Of a DNA stretch of 7,902 nucleotides, positions 1 to 5,750 are shown in pieces. The notes under the pieces were generated by a model. That model made no database searches and was not told the origin of the DNA. It worked only from the letters and a program-made list of their open reading frames with translations. The stretch lies in contig JAEZIE010000077.1 in the NCBI GenBank assembly GCA_023416175.1, positions 1 to 7,902 of the forward strand, in the 5' to 3' direction. Each line of letters starts with the position of its first letter. Position 1 is the first letter of the stretch. The position numbers and the translations under genes were made by a program. Source of the DNA: Bacillota bacterium. Its GTDB lineage: Bacteria; Bacillota; Clostridia; Christensenellales; CAG-138.

Positions 1-1
1 T

Positions 2-157
2 TTAGATTGGTTTATCAAAGAGCAGGGCGAAGAGGAGCAGAACGCCAACGATCTCATCGGCCACTACGACCTGTTTGGCTCAGACGCAAAGGGGCTGTAT
101 ATGTACGATGCTGAGCTTGCCCAGCGCATCTATACCGCGCCTTCGCTCGTGCTCTAA
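2..157 (+). CDS. ftnA: Bacterial non-heme ferritin, C-terminal end (5' part outside window)
   Basis: The last 51 codons of a ferritin. Ferritins form a 24-subunit cytosolic cage that oxidises Fe(II) at a ferroxidase centre and stores it as ferric mineral. The visible part starts LDWFIKEQGEEEQNAN, which matches the end of helix D; the EQ..EE residues correspond to the Gln and Glu ligands of the ferroxidase centre and the nearby third iron site in E. coli FtnA. It continues through LFGSDAKGLYMYDAEL, the turn into the short helix E, and ends in YTAPSLVL, a tail typical of Firmicutes ferritins. The reading frame is open to the window edge, so start, promoter and most of the four-helix bundle lie upstream. 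No strong terminator follows directly; only a weak hairpin at 177-193 is seen. Family assignment is firm; the symbol is by analogy. Confidence 0.93.
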   Translation, partial: LDWFIKEQGEEEQNANDLIGHYDLFGSDAKGLYMYDAELAQRIYTAPSLVL

Positions 158-173
158 CGCAACGATTATAAAC

Positions 174-435
174 AACGTCGGTGGATATCCGACATAAATG
201 GGTTTCAAGGTATCGGCGCTTTCAACCCCGACGATTATTTTGTTGGTTTGGGGGAACTGCGGATCCCCAACCCCCTTCCTTGCCCCGGATTTAGGGGGGC
301 GCGGGGGGCGGAGGCCTCCCGCTATGAAATAAAAAATTTTATCGTCGCCGCCGTAGGTGGCGATACCTTAAGAAATCAAAACACATATTGATGTTTTTTG
401 AGAAAAAAACGTCGGCGGATATCCGCCGACGTTTT
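174..435. repeat. Nested imperfect inverted repeats filling the ferritin/reductase gap (MITE-like)
   Basis: The 304 bp between the two convergent genes contain no credible gene but are highly structured. The 18-mer at 174-191 (AACGTCGGTGGATATCCG) matches 408-425 at 17 of 18 positions; as that motif is itself palindromic it also reads as a terminal inverted repeat. Inside it, AAGGTATCGGCG at 207-218 pairs imperfectly with GGCGATACCTT at 359-369, and CGACGAT at 229-235 pairs with ATCGTCG at 341-347, in properly nested order. The centre holds G/C hairpins: TTGGGG/CCCCAA (about 249-270), GCCCC/GGGGC (282-300) and a GGAGGCCTCC palindrome (310-319). The layout resembles a decayed miniature inverted-repeat element or an extragenic palindromic repeat. 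I see no clear target-site duplication and no transposase, so its mobility is only inferred. Confidence 0.5.
403..435 (-). terminator. Rho-independent terminator for the ketopantoate-reductase-like gene
   Basis: A 30-bp perfect palindrome centred between 420 and 421 (right arm ATCCGCCGACGTTTT, 421-435). Read on the minus strand it is a GC-rich stem followed by seven T residues (409-403), the classic intrinsic terminator form. It lies 26 bp beyond the stop codon of the minus-strand gene at 462-1400. Confidence 0.85.
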
Positions 436-461
436 CAATTTACCTGGAACATGTGCCGCTG

Positions 462-1400
462 TCAGACTTCTGGTTGGAACCGTTTGAGCGTATGATAGCC
501 GACAAGCGATGTTCCTTCGGGAACATCGTCAAGCTGCGCATCGAGCGCCGCGCCAAGCACCGCCATTTCCCCTTTTGCGGACATCGCGTGATCCCCAGCC
601 ATCAGCCGTCCGAACGGCGTATGGAGCAAAAACCAAAGTAAACGCATCAGCTTTTGATCGGGCACCTCTAAAGCGCGCTCCGTCGCTTCATGCCGCACGT
701 CCATGCATTTAAGCCCCTCTATGGCCTCCCGTACCGCCTTGATCGAGGTGTGCAGCAGTTCTTTGTCCCCCGCAAGGGCATGTAGGTTTCCATCTTTCGC
801 GTATATGGCCCTTGCAACCGGCACCACGATTGCAAGGTGGTATAACAGCCAGGCTGCCATATCCGCTTCCCAAAGAAGTTTGATATTGCTGCCCGAGAGT
901 ATTGTCTTAAGTGTTTCTTTCTGCCCTTCATTGCCGGAGAGCGCGCCTGCCGTCAGCGATACGCACTTGCGGTGTATGCTTACGACCTTCCCCTTTTCCC
1001 GCCTGCCGCCAGCGCCAAAGAACGCAAACAGAAGCCGTCCCGTGTCCCCGTCGTAAGCCCCAAAGCGTTTCTGCGTATCCTCCGGGTCCGGGTTGTTGCC
1101 CACCAGGACATAAATTCCCGCTTTTACTTTTGCGAATGTTTCCATGGCTGCGTTCAACTGGGTATACTGCAGCACGCAGAACGCAGCATCGTATACGATG
1201 CCCTCGGGTACCTGATCCACCACAGCCGGACTTGTGCGGGTGGTATTGAGCTGCAGATAATGGCGGACAACGAGCCCGTGCTCTTTTAGTTCCTGATGGC
1301 GTCCGCCGCGGGCGAGAAGCGTCACCTCGTGCCCTGCGCGCAGCAATCCGTCCGCCATCAGGCTGCCAAGTGCGCCCGCGCCCAGAACGAGTATTTTCAC
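462..1400 (-). CDS. Ketopantoate reductase (ApbA/PanE)-family oxidoreductase, divergent
   Basis: A 312-aa protein with GTG start; GGGGG (minus strand, 1412-1408) lies 7 nt upstream. The N-terminus MKILVLGAGALGSLMADGLL is a Rossmann fold with GxGxxG at residues 7-12, and the Arg in LLARGGR (31) fits recognition of the NADPH 2'-phosphate, as in 2-dehydropantoate 2-reductases. Family members reduce ketopantoate to pantoate in coenzyme A synthesis, but many homologues act on other 2-oxo acids or are uncharacterised. The C-terminal half is helical, with DHAMSAKGEM (270-279) resembling the HA...EM pattern of a non-canonical subgroup. Where true PanE has a catalytic Lys in a W-K-K/N region, this protein has MAAWLLYHLAIVVP (181-194) with no Lys. 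I therefore trust the family but not the PanE activity. It diverges from the DtxR-like gene and is probably monocistronic. Confidence 0.85.
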   Translation of the reverse strand: MKILVLGAGALGSLMADGLLRAGHEVTLLARGGRHQELKEHGLVVRHYLQLNTTRTSPAVVDQVPEGIVYDAAFCVLQYTQLNAAMETFAKVKAGIYVLVGNNPDPEDTQKRFGAYDGDTGRLLFAFFGAGGRREKGKVVSIHRKCVSLTAGALSGNEGQKETLKTILSGSNIKLLWEADMAAWLLYHLAIVVPVARAIYAKDGNLHALAGDKELLHTSIKAVREAIEGLKCMDVRHEATERALEVPDQKLMRLLWFLLHTPFGRLMAGDHAMSAKGEMAVLGAALDAQLDDVPEGTSLVGYHTLKRFQPEV

Positions 1401-1427
1401 GGCGACACCCCCATATCTTTACTTATA

Positions 1428-1462
1428 TATCCATCATACTATCCATAATACGGAATATCCAT
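1428..1462. repeat. Three direct copies of TATCCAT in the reductase-like promoter
   Basis: TATCCAT (ATGGATA on the minus strand) occurs at 1428-1434, 1440-1446 and 1456-1462, with 12- and 16-bp steps. The copies overlap the -35, the spacer and the region just after the -10 of the candidate minus-strand promoter. This could be a regulator-binding array or chance in A/T-rich DNA. Confidence 0.4.
1433..1461 (-). promoter_or_regulatory. Candidate promoter of the reductase-like gene
   Basis: On the minus strand, TGGATA (1461-1456) and TATGAT (1438-1433) are separated by 17 bp, matching the sigma-A consensus at 4/6 and 5/6 positions. The start codon is 33 bp downstream of the -10. The region is very A/T-rich and other -10-like hexamers exist, so the exact site is uncertain. 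Confidence 0.45.
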
Positions 1463-1533
1463 CCTTTGTTGTTAGCTCAGACTTTGGGAAAGTTGTCTTT
1501 GGTTACAAGGCTGTATGATTTTGCCTGTTGGAT

Positions 1534-1562
1534 TTGATATACGCCTGAATGCGTGTTATGAT
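1534..1562 (+). promoter_or_regulatory. Sigma-A promoter of the DtxR-family repressor
   Basis: TTGATA (1534-1539) and TATGAT (1557-1562) match the consensus at 5/6 each, with an exact 17-bp spacer and an extended -10 TG at 1554-1555. A start point near 1569 would give a leader of about 33 nt. An ACGC/GCGT dyad (1541-1554) lies in the spacer and CCAAT/ATTGG (1568-1572, 1586-1590) lies in the leader; either could be an operator, but neither matches a DtxR or MntR box I can recall. Confidence 0.8.
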
Positions 1563-1601
1563 AAGTACCAATAGAAACCCTATGGATTGGAGGCCTTTTC
1601 T

Positions 1602-1973
1602 TTGAAAATTCAGGAATCCGCAGAGAATTACCTGGAATCCATACTGAAGCTTTCCGAGCAAAAAGGGCAGGTAAGGTCGATTGATATCGTCAACGAGCTG
1701 CATTTTAAAAAGCCCAGCATCAGCTATGCCATGAAGCGCCTGCGGGAAAACGGATATATTCTCATGGACAGCGTAGGGTATATTACGTTGACCGATGAGG
1801 GCCGTGCCATTGCGGAGCGCGTCTATAACCGGCACAATGTGCTTTCTACTTACCTGATGGCCCTCGGCGTGGAGGAATGCACTGCCCGCGCGGATGCGTG
1901 CCGGATCGAGCATGTCATCAGCCAGGAAAGCTTTGACTGCATTCAGAAGCACGCACAGCAGATTATCAAGTAA
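1602..1973 (+). CDS. DtxR/MntR-family metal-dependent transcriptional repressor
   Basis: A 123-aa cytosolic DNA-binding protein. These proteins dimerise and bind operators when Fe(II) or Mn(II) is bound, repressing metal uptake genes. I chose the TTG at 1602 because GGAGG (1589-1593) lies 8 nt before it; the upstream in-frame TTG at 1587 overlaps that site. Residues 1-72 form the winged helix-turn-helix (VRSIDIVNELHFKKPSISYAMKRL, then the wing at MDSVGYITLT); residues 73-123 form the dimerisation and metal domain. Alignment by eye gives ligands Asn9, Glu12, His78, Cys100, Glu103 and His104. The stretch DACRIEHV matches the Cys102/Glu105/His106 site of iron-sensing DtxR, whereas B. subtilis MntR has Glu in place of Cys. 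There is no C-terminal SH3-like domain, so the protein is of short MntR size. The regulon is unknown; a ferritin gene lies about 1.5 kb away. Confidence 0.9.
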   Translation: MKIQESAENYLESILKLSEQKGQVRSIDIVNELHFKKPSISYAMKRLRENGYILMDSVGYITLTDEGRAIAERVYNRHNVLSTYLMALGVEECTARADACRIEHVISQESFDCIQKHAQQIIK

Positions 1974-1983
1974 TCGGCTGAAA

Positions 1984-2021
1984 TAAAAAAACAAGCCTGC
2001 GAAGCGGGCTTGTTCTTATTT
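1984..2021. terminator. Bidirectional terminator between the repressor gene and rpsT
   Basis: A 10-bp stem ACAAGCCTGC (1991-2000), loop GAA, and GCGGGCTTGT (2004-2013) with one G-T wobble. A T-rich run (TCTTATTT) follows on the plus strand and an A-rich run (1984-1991) precedes it, so it can end both the plus-strand repressor and the minus-strand rpsT transcripts. Confidence 0.85.
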
Positions 2022-2037
2022 GTATCAAAGCGGGCGG

Positions 2038-2301
2038 TCAATTGGCAGCGGCGCGCTTGAGGGCGAGCTGTGCCTTCTTGCGGTTGGCGGCATTCTTATG
2101 GATGACGCCTTTGCTTGCCGCTTTATCGACGGTGCTCACAGCCTTCAAAAACGCTGTTTCAGCGGCTGCCGCATCCCCTGCTGCCAACGCCTGATCATAC
2201 CTCTTGATGGAGGTCTTGACCGCAGAAGTCACCATACGGTTGCGCAGATTCTCCTTCGCAGTAATGCCGACCCGTTTCTTGGCGGATTTGATGTTTGCCA
2301 A
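2038..2301 (-). CDS. rpsT: 30S ribosomal protein S20
   Basis: An 87-aa, Lys/Arg/Ala-rich protein that binds 16S rRNA early in small-subunit assembly. With TTG at 2301 as the start it reads MANIKSAKKRVGITAKENLRN, the standard S20 N-terminus, and the length matches the usual 87-88 aa. AGGGGGTG (minus strand, 2315-2308) lies 6 nt upstream. The in-frame ATG at 2325 would add eight residues foreign to the family and would place this ribosome-binding site inside the coding region, so it is rejected. The C-terminal half (KAVSTVDKAASKGVIHKNAANRKK) carries the conserved helix with G-x-IHKN-AAR/N-KK. A rare start codon in rpsT is known from other bacteria, where it relates to autogenous translational control; whether that applies here is inference. 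The gene stands alone with its own promoter and a terminator just beyond the stop. Confidence 0.97.
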   Translation of the reverse strand: MANIKSAKKRVGITAKENLRNRMVTSAVKTSIKRYDQALAAGDAAAAETAFLKAVSTVDKAASKGVIHKNAANRKKAQLALKRAAAN

Positions 2302-2376
2302 ATGATTCACCCCCTGTCGTGCCATTGCTATGTTTGGTTGTCCTGCAAAAAAAGAGCTTTTGCCCGAACAAACGAA

Positions 2377-2405
2377 ATTATACCACGCTCTACCTGCGGA
2401 TGCAA
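2377..2405 (-). promoter_or_regulatory. Promoter of rpsT
   Basis: On the minus strand TTGCAT (2405-2400) and a perfect TATAAT (2382-2377) are 17 bp apart. Transcription from about 2370 would give a leader of about 69 nt before the TTG start, with a weak GCAAAA/TTTTGC hairpin inside it. Confidence 0.8.
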
Positions 2406-2500
2406 GTGCTTTTTGCCTAGGAATCGCTTGAAATCTGGCCGCTGACGGGTGTTGGTATCAGTTTTGCTTTGAACATATGCATATTGTCTTGGATAGGCGC

Positions 2501-2529
2501 TTGCAGGAAGAGAAAAATGGATTTATGAT
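2501..2529 (+). promoter_or_regulatory. Promoter of the D-2-hydroxyacid dehydrogenase gene
   Basis: TTGCAG (2501-2506) and TATGAT (2524-2529) with a 17-bp spacer, 65 bp before the ATG at 2595. The -10 matches at 5/6 and the -35 at 3/6 positions. No operator or riboswitch-like structure is apparent in the leader. Confidence 0.65.
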
Positions 2530-2594
2530 AACTCAAATGGTCTTTATTACCTCTTCCGCGTCTTGGCCAAAACGAGCGCACAGGAAGGAATGCC

Positions 2595-3539
2595 ATGAAA
2601 ACGATATTGCTTTCTCAAACGATCCACCCAAAGGCCATGGAGCTGCTTACTGGGCGCTACAATATCCTGTTGCCGGAAATGCCCGGCCAGGAGGCGTTCG
2701 AGCGATTGCTGCCCCAGGCCGATGCGCTCATTCTTCGCACCAATATCCGCCTGACGGAAGAAGCGCTCAAATATACGCCAAAGCTCAAAATGATTGCACG
2801 CCTGGGGGTGGGCTTAGATAATGTACCGCTCCAAACGGTAAAGGAGCGTGGCATTGTATTAACCACTACGCCCAACGCCAACAGCGTATCCGTTGCTGAA
2901 CATACGGTGTCGATGCTGCTCGCCCTTGCGAAATATATCCCCCAATATGACAGGGCCGTACGCACCGGCGGATGGGATATTCGGCTTTTAGACCTTCCCG
3001 TAGAAGTTTACGGCAAGACGGTGGGCATTATCGGCATGGGGCGTATCGGGAAGCTGACGGCGGATATTTTGCACAACGGTTTCAAAATGCCCGTCATCGC
3101 ATACAGCCCGCACATTCGCCAGCAGGATTACCCTGCCTACGAGGTCACGCGGGATGCAGCGGAGGTCTTTCAAAGATCCGACTTTGTCTGCCTGCATTGC
3201 CCCAGCAACGATGCAACCCGAGGCATGATCAATGCGTCTTTATTGCGTGTAGCCAAACGGGGCATGATTTTGATCAACTGCGCACGAGGGGATATTGTGG
3301 TGGAAGCCGATCTTGTAAGAGCGTTGGAGGACGGAACGCTTGCCGCGGCGGGACTTGATGTATTCACCAAGGAACCGCCTGATCCAGAAAATCCTCTGCG
3401 CAGGCTCCCGAACGTTTTATTATCCCCCCATGCCGCAGCGCTGACCAAGGAAGCGTCCATCCGCATGGCCACCACTGCTGCCGGGCAGGTAAACGCGTTT
3501 TTTGCAACCGGAAGGCCGGATTTTGTTGTTGAATTGTAA
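2595..3539 (+). CDS. D-isomer-specific 2-hydroxyacid dehydrogenase (phosphoglycerate dehydrogenase-like)
   Basis: A 314-aa cytosolic NAD(P)-dependent oxidoreductase that interconverts a 2-oxo acid and its D-2-hydroxy acid; the exact substrate cannot be read from sequence. The start ATG follows AGGAAGGA by 5 nt. The split substrate-binding domain covers about residues 1-97 and 285-314 and includes RLGVGLDNV (69-77). The Rossmann domain covers about 98-284 with GMGRIG (147-152). The catalytic triad is visible: Arg231 in NCARGDIV, Glu260 in DVFTKEPP, and His279 in LSPHAAALT. There is no ACT domain, so it is a short-type enzyme; SerA, glycerate/hydroxypyruvate reductase or D-lactate-type roles are all possible. 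After the second beta strand it has AYSPHIR (169-175), with Ser171 where NAD-specific members usually have Asp, so NADPH use is conceivable. No serine-synthesis partner such as serC is next to it. Confidence 0.92.
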   Translation: MKTILLSQTIHPKAMELLTGRYNILLPEMPGQEAFERLLPQADALILRTNIRLTEEALKYTPKLKMIARLGVGLDNVPLQTVKERGIVLTTTPNANSVSVAEHTVSMLLALAKYIPQYDRAVRTGGWDIRLLDLPVEVYGKTVGIIGMGRIGKLTADILHNGFKMPVIAYSPHIRQQDYPAYEVTRDAAEVFQRSDFVCLHCPSNDATRGMINASLLRVAKRGMILINCARGDIVVEADLVRALEDGTLAAAGLDVFTKEPPDPENPLRRLPNVLLSPHAAALTKEASIRMATTAAGQVNAFFATGRPDFVVEL

Positions 3540-3576
3540 ATATACGCGTATATAGCCTACTTCAGGCATTTTCTCT

Positions 3577-3605
3577 TTGCACTGCAAAGGCGCATCCGCT
3601 ATAAT
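3577..3605 (+). promoter_or_regulatory. Promoter of the zinc-ribbon/Ig-like membrane protein gene
   Basis: TTGCAC (3577-3582), a 17-bp spacer and a perfect TATAAT (3600-3605), 70 bp before the ATG at 3676. No terminator for the preceding dehydrogenase gene is apparent in 3540-3576, so read-through may also occur. Confidence 0.78.
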
Positions 3606-3675
3606 GAAGCTTGTCAAAGCATAGCCATGCAACTATTGCCGCTTACCTTATGCGGCCGGATAGGAGGAGTACCCC

Positions 3676-5520
3676 ATGGTTTGCAATCACTGCGGCGCAT
3701 ACAATGATCCACAAGCCAAATCCTGCACGGTATGCGGGACGCCGCTCCAGGTGGAACCCGCGGCGCATGCCCCCGCAGAACCCGAAACCGCACAAACCGA
3801 TCACCCCAGCTGGGGCTTTGTGCGTTCGCCCCGCTGGCCCAATCCTTCCTTCGATATCAATTCGGTGGACGAGCTTCCAGAAGCTGAGGAATACGTCCGG
3901 CCCCATGATCCAAATGCCGGTCTTTCTGAAGGGGATGCTGAGCCCTCTCAGACCGCCTATGAACCTCCTGCACGCGGTTTTCGCAATGTGGAGACATCCC
4001 GCAGGTTTGACCCGCAGCCGGCACAAAGTCAGCAAAATTATGCCTCCGTTACGCCAGTAGGCAGTGTCGGCGGGTATGAAGATGATCCGCTGCCCTATCA
4101 GCGCGGCTTTGGGCGCGCACCGCAGCGCATGCCGGGTTATGGTGCACAGGCGGAAGAAGCAAAGGCCCCTGCCCCGCGCAAGCCGCAGGCAGCGCATTAT
4201 CCGCCCACAAAAGGCACGGCCGCAAAATCTGCCATGCGTTCGCGTACGGCCTACCACAGCAAAAAGAACAGGAACACGCTCTTCTATGCAATCGGCGGCG
4301 TGTTAATTATAGCGCTGCTCGTATTGGGCGGTATCCTCATCAGCCGCAATTATGGCGGCATCGGCGGCTTTTTCCGCAGCGTATTCGGCGGATCGCCCAT
4401 ACTCAAGGATGCAACAATAACCGAAGGCAAAAACGACAAAGGTGTAGATTGCTATATTGTCACCATTTATGCGCGCGCAGGCAATACCGTCACCGTCCGC
4501 CTCAACGGGCAGGAGGTTTCCGGCGTTATCAATTCCAGTAACGAAAAAGAGATCCGTATCCCCAAAGCGGACTTTTTGCCCGCCGAACCGGTGGATGGAA
4601 CCACAAAAGAGTTGGTGCCGGATATCTCCATCACAACCAAGGACGGGGAGATCTTCCCGGTTGAAGTAACGCCCATCCCGGTGCAGGTACCCGCGCTTTC
4701 CCTTACCGTAACGGAACCCTCAGCCGCCTCTGTGGCAGTAGGCAAAGCCGCGGTCAAGTTTGCGGGTACCGTAAACGATGGTTCTGTTGGCGTATTTGTG
4801 GAAGGCCAGCCGCTTACAGTCAATGAGGACGGCACGTTCTCCGGCGAATATACGCTTAGTAATCTTGGCGTCTACACGCTTACGCTGGAAGCGCGCAAGA
4901 ATGGGTACCAGATTGCGCGGCAGACGTTCAACGTGGACTATACGCAGGCCGAAGCGAATGTCGATGTGGACGCTTCCACGCTGCGCGCGCCTGCGGGCTC
5001 GGATACCGCAACCGTCAAGGGCACCACAGACGCGGGCGCTACGATTTCCGTTACCGGTCCTTCCGGCGTAACAGTGGGTACGCCCAATGTGAACGAGGCG
5101 ACAGGCGTCTTCTCCTTCACCGCTCAGATGCCGGAAATCGGCCATTACAGCCTGGAGGTAACCGTCACAAAGGATGGACGCGCCACCACCGGAACCATCA
5201 ATGTGGAGCGTGCGCCGGATTATGCGGCATATACCGCCGCCGTCCACAAGATGGCCTATGACCGCATGAAGAATGAAACGCTGCATAAGGCCTCCTACAA
5301 GTGTGTGGGGAAGGTTGCGGAAGTAGTGCAGACGGAGCCGTATGTTATAGCCCGGCTGACGACGGACAGCGGCGACCTTCTGTTTGAATACCATAACACA
5401 GCGGCAACCGTGGATACGACCGACGGCAAGACTTACAACGTATTCGGCGATTATGCGGGTGTTGACGAAGCCACAGGCCTGCCGAAGATCTACTGCTGGT
5501 TTATTACGAAGAATGGTTGA
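3676..5520 (+). CDS. Membrane-anchored protein: N-terminal zinc ribbon, Pro/Ala-rich linker, one TM helix, extracytoplasmic Ig-like repeats
   Basis: A 614-aa protein of unknown function. The ATG lies 6 nt after TAGGAGGAG. Residues 3-20 form a zinc ribbon (Cys3-x2-Cys6 ... Cys17-x2-Cys20). Residues 24-200 are low-complexity, rich in Pro, Ala, Gln and Glu and probably disordered, ending in a basic stretch (SKKNRN) just before one hydrophobic helix at 203-223. By the positive-inside rule the zinc ribbon is cytosolic and residues 224-614 are outside. The outer part has a beta-rich region (240-340), two Ig-like segments with similar endings (about 345-422, ending YTLTLEARKNG; about 430-512, ending YSLEVTVTKDG), and a C-terminal domain (about 538-614, YKCVGKVAEV ... 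VFGDYAGV) that looks like an OB-fold. Cys543 and Cys607 could pair as a disulfide. Zinc-ribbon/one-helix proteins are common in Clostridia; a role in envelope sensing or scaffolding is a guess. Confidence 0.9.
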   Translation: MVCNHCGAYNDPQAKSCTVCGTPLQVEPAAHAPAEPETAQTDHPSWGFVRSPRWPNPSFDINSVDELPEAEEYVRPHDPNAGLSEGDAEPSQTAYEPPARGFRNVETSRRFDPQPAQSQQNYASVTPVGSVGGYEDDPLPYQRGFGRAPQRMPGYGAQAEEAKAPAPRKPQAAHYPPTKGTAAKSAMRSRTAYHSKKNRNTLFYAIGGVLIIALLVLGGILISRNYGGIGGFFRSVFGGSPILKDATITEGKNDKGVDCYIVTIYARAGNTVTVRLNGQEVSGVINSSNEKEIRIPKADFLPAEPVDGTTKELVPDISITTKDGEIFPVEVTPIPVQVPALSLTVTEPSAASVAVGKAAVKFAGTVNDGSVGVFVEGQPLTVNEDGTFSGEYTLSNLGVYTLTLEARKNGYQIARQTFNVDYTQAEANVDVDASTLRAPAGSDTATVKGTTDAGATISVTGPSGVTVGTPNVNEATGVFSFTAQMPEIGHYSLEVTVTKDGRATTGTINVERAPDYAAYTAAVHKMAYDRMKNETLHKASYKCVGKVAEVVQTEPYVIARLTTDSGDLLFEYHNTAATVDTTDGKTYNVFGDYAGVDEATGLPKIYCWFITKNG

Positions 5521-5659
5521 TGGAGGCTCTGCCTCCAAACCTCCGCTTAGGGTCGTAACGACCCTAAGAACCCATATTCTGAAATGTCCTAAATACGACT
5601 TTTAGAAAAAGGATTCCCAAGGGATGTATCCCTTGGGTGGGGTTCGGGGGCAAAGCCCC
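5521..5659. repeat. Cluster of perfect palindromes directly after the stop codon (dispersed-element-like)
   Basis: Immediately after TGA (5518-5520) come four perfect stems in 140 bp. They are TGGAGGC/GCCTCCA (5521-5537, loop TCT), CTTAGGGTCG/CGACCCTAAG (5546-5568, loop TAA), CCCAAGGGA/TCCCTTGGG (5616-5637, loop TGTA) and GGGGC/GCCCC (5647-5659, loop AAA). None is followed by a T run, so they are not typical terminators. The pattern of short tight stems joined by constant-looking spacers recalls dispersed intergenic palindromic elements in Clostridia genomes. No coding capacity is credible; a frame running through it into the next gene lacks a ribosome-binding site. Copy number elsewhere in the genome cannot be seen here. 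Confidence 0.6.
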
Positions 5660-5681
5660 TGAGAAAGAACTCGTCGAGAAT

Positions 5682-5718
5682 GTATGGCGCGGCCGTGCCG
5701 CGCCATACTTATTTATTC
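5682..5718 (+). terminator. Strong Rho-independent terminator after the palindrome cluster
   Basis: A 12-bp perfect stem GTATGGCGCGGC (5682-5693), loop CGT, and GCCGCGCCATAC (5697-5708), followed by TTATTTATTC. It probably ends the transcript of the large membrane protein gene and insulates the next gene. Confidence 0.85.
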
Positions 5719-5750
5719 GGGTATCTATTCTAGCTACGGGAGAGCAATAT

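Noticed and set aside
703..1289. Several plus-strand frames of 100-117 codons inside the reductase-like gene
   Set aside because: They overlap each other and a well-supported Rossmann protein, and lack ribosome-binding sites and family features.
1587..1601. Earlier TTG start of the DtxR-family gene
   Set aside because: It overlaps the GGAGG that serves the TTG at 1602, and has no ribosome-binding site itself.
1503..1994. A 163-codon minus-strand frame opposite the DtxR-family gene
   Set aside because: It is antisense to a confident repressor gene, runs across its promoter and shows no start signal; its protein resembles no family.
2475..2484. ATATGCATAT palindrome upstream of the hydroxyacid dehydrogenase
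   Set aside because: A 10-bp A/T-rich palindrome is expected by chance, and it lies upstream of the chosen promoter without a second copy.
3643..4257. A 204-codon minus-strand frame opposite the zinc-ribbon and linker coding region
   Set aside because: Its Cys/Arg-rich composition is what Pro/Ala codons give on the opposite strand; there is no start signal and no partner gene.
4720..5538. A 272-codon open frame on the minus strand opposite the membrane protein's Ig-like region
   Set aside because: It starts with TTG without a ribosome-binding site, overlaps a gene with clear domains, and gives an arginine-rich product without a recognisable fold; it is a frame shadow.
5637..5750. Upstream extension of the 93-aa gene to an ATG/GTG-type start in the palindrome cluster
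   Set aside because: It would translate through a perfect terminator stem and repeats; the ATG at 5751 has its own ribosome-binding site and begins a family-like N-terminus.
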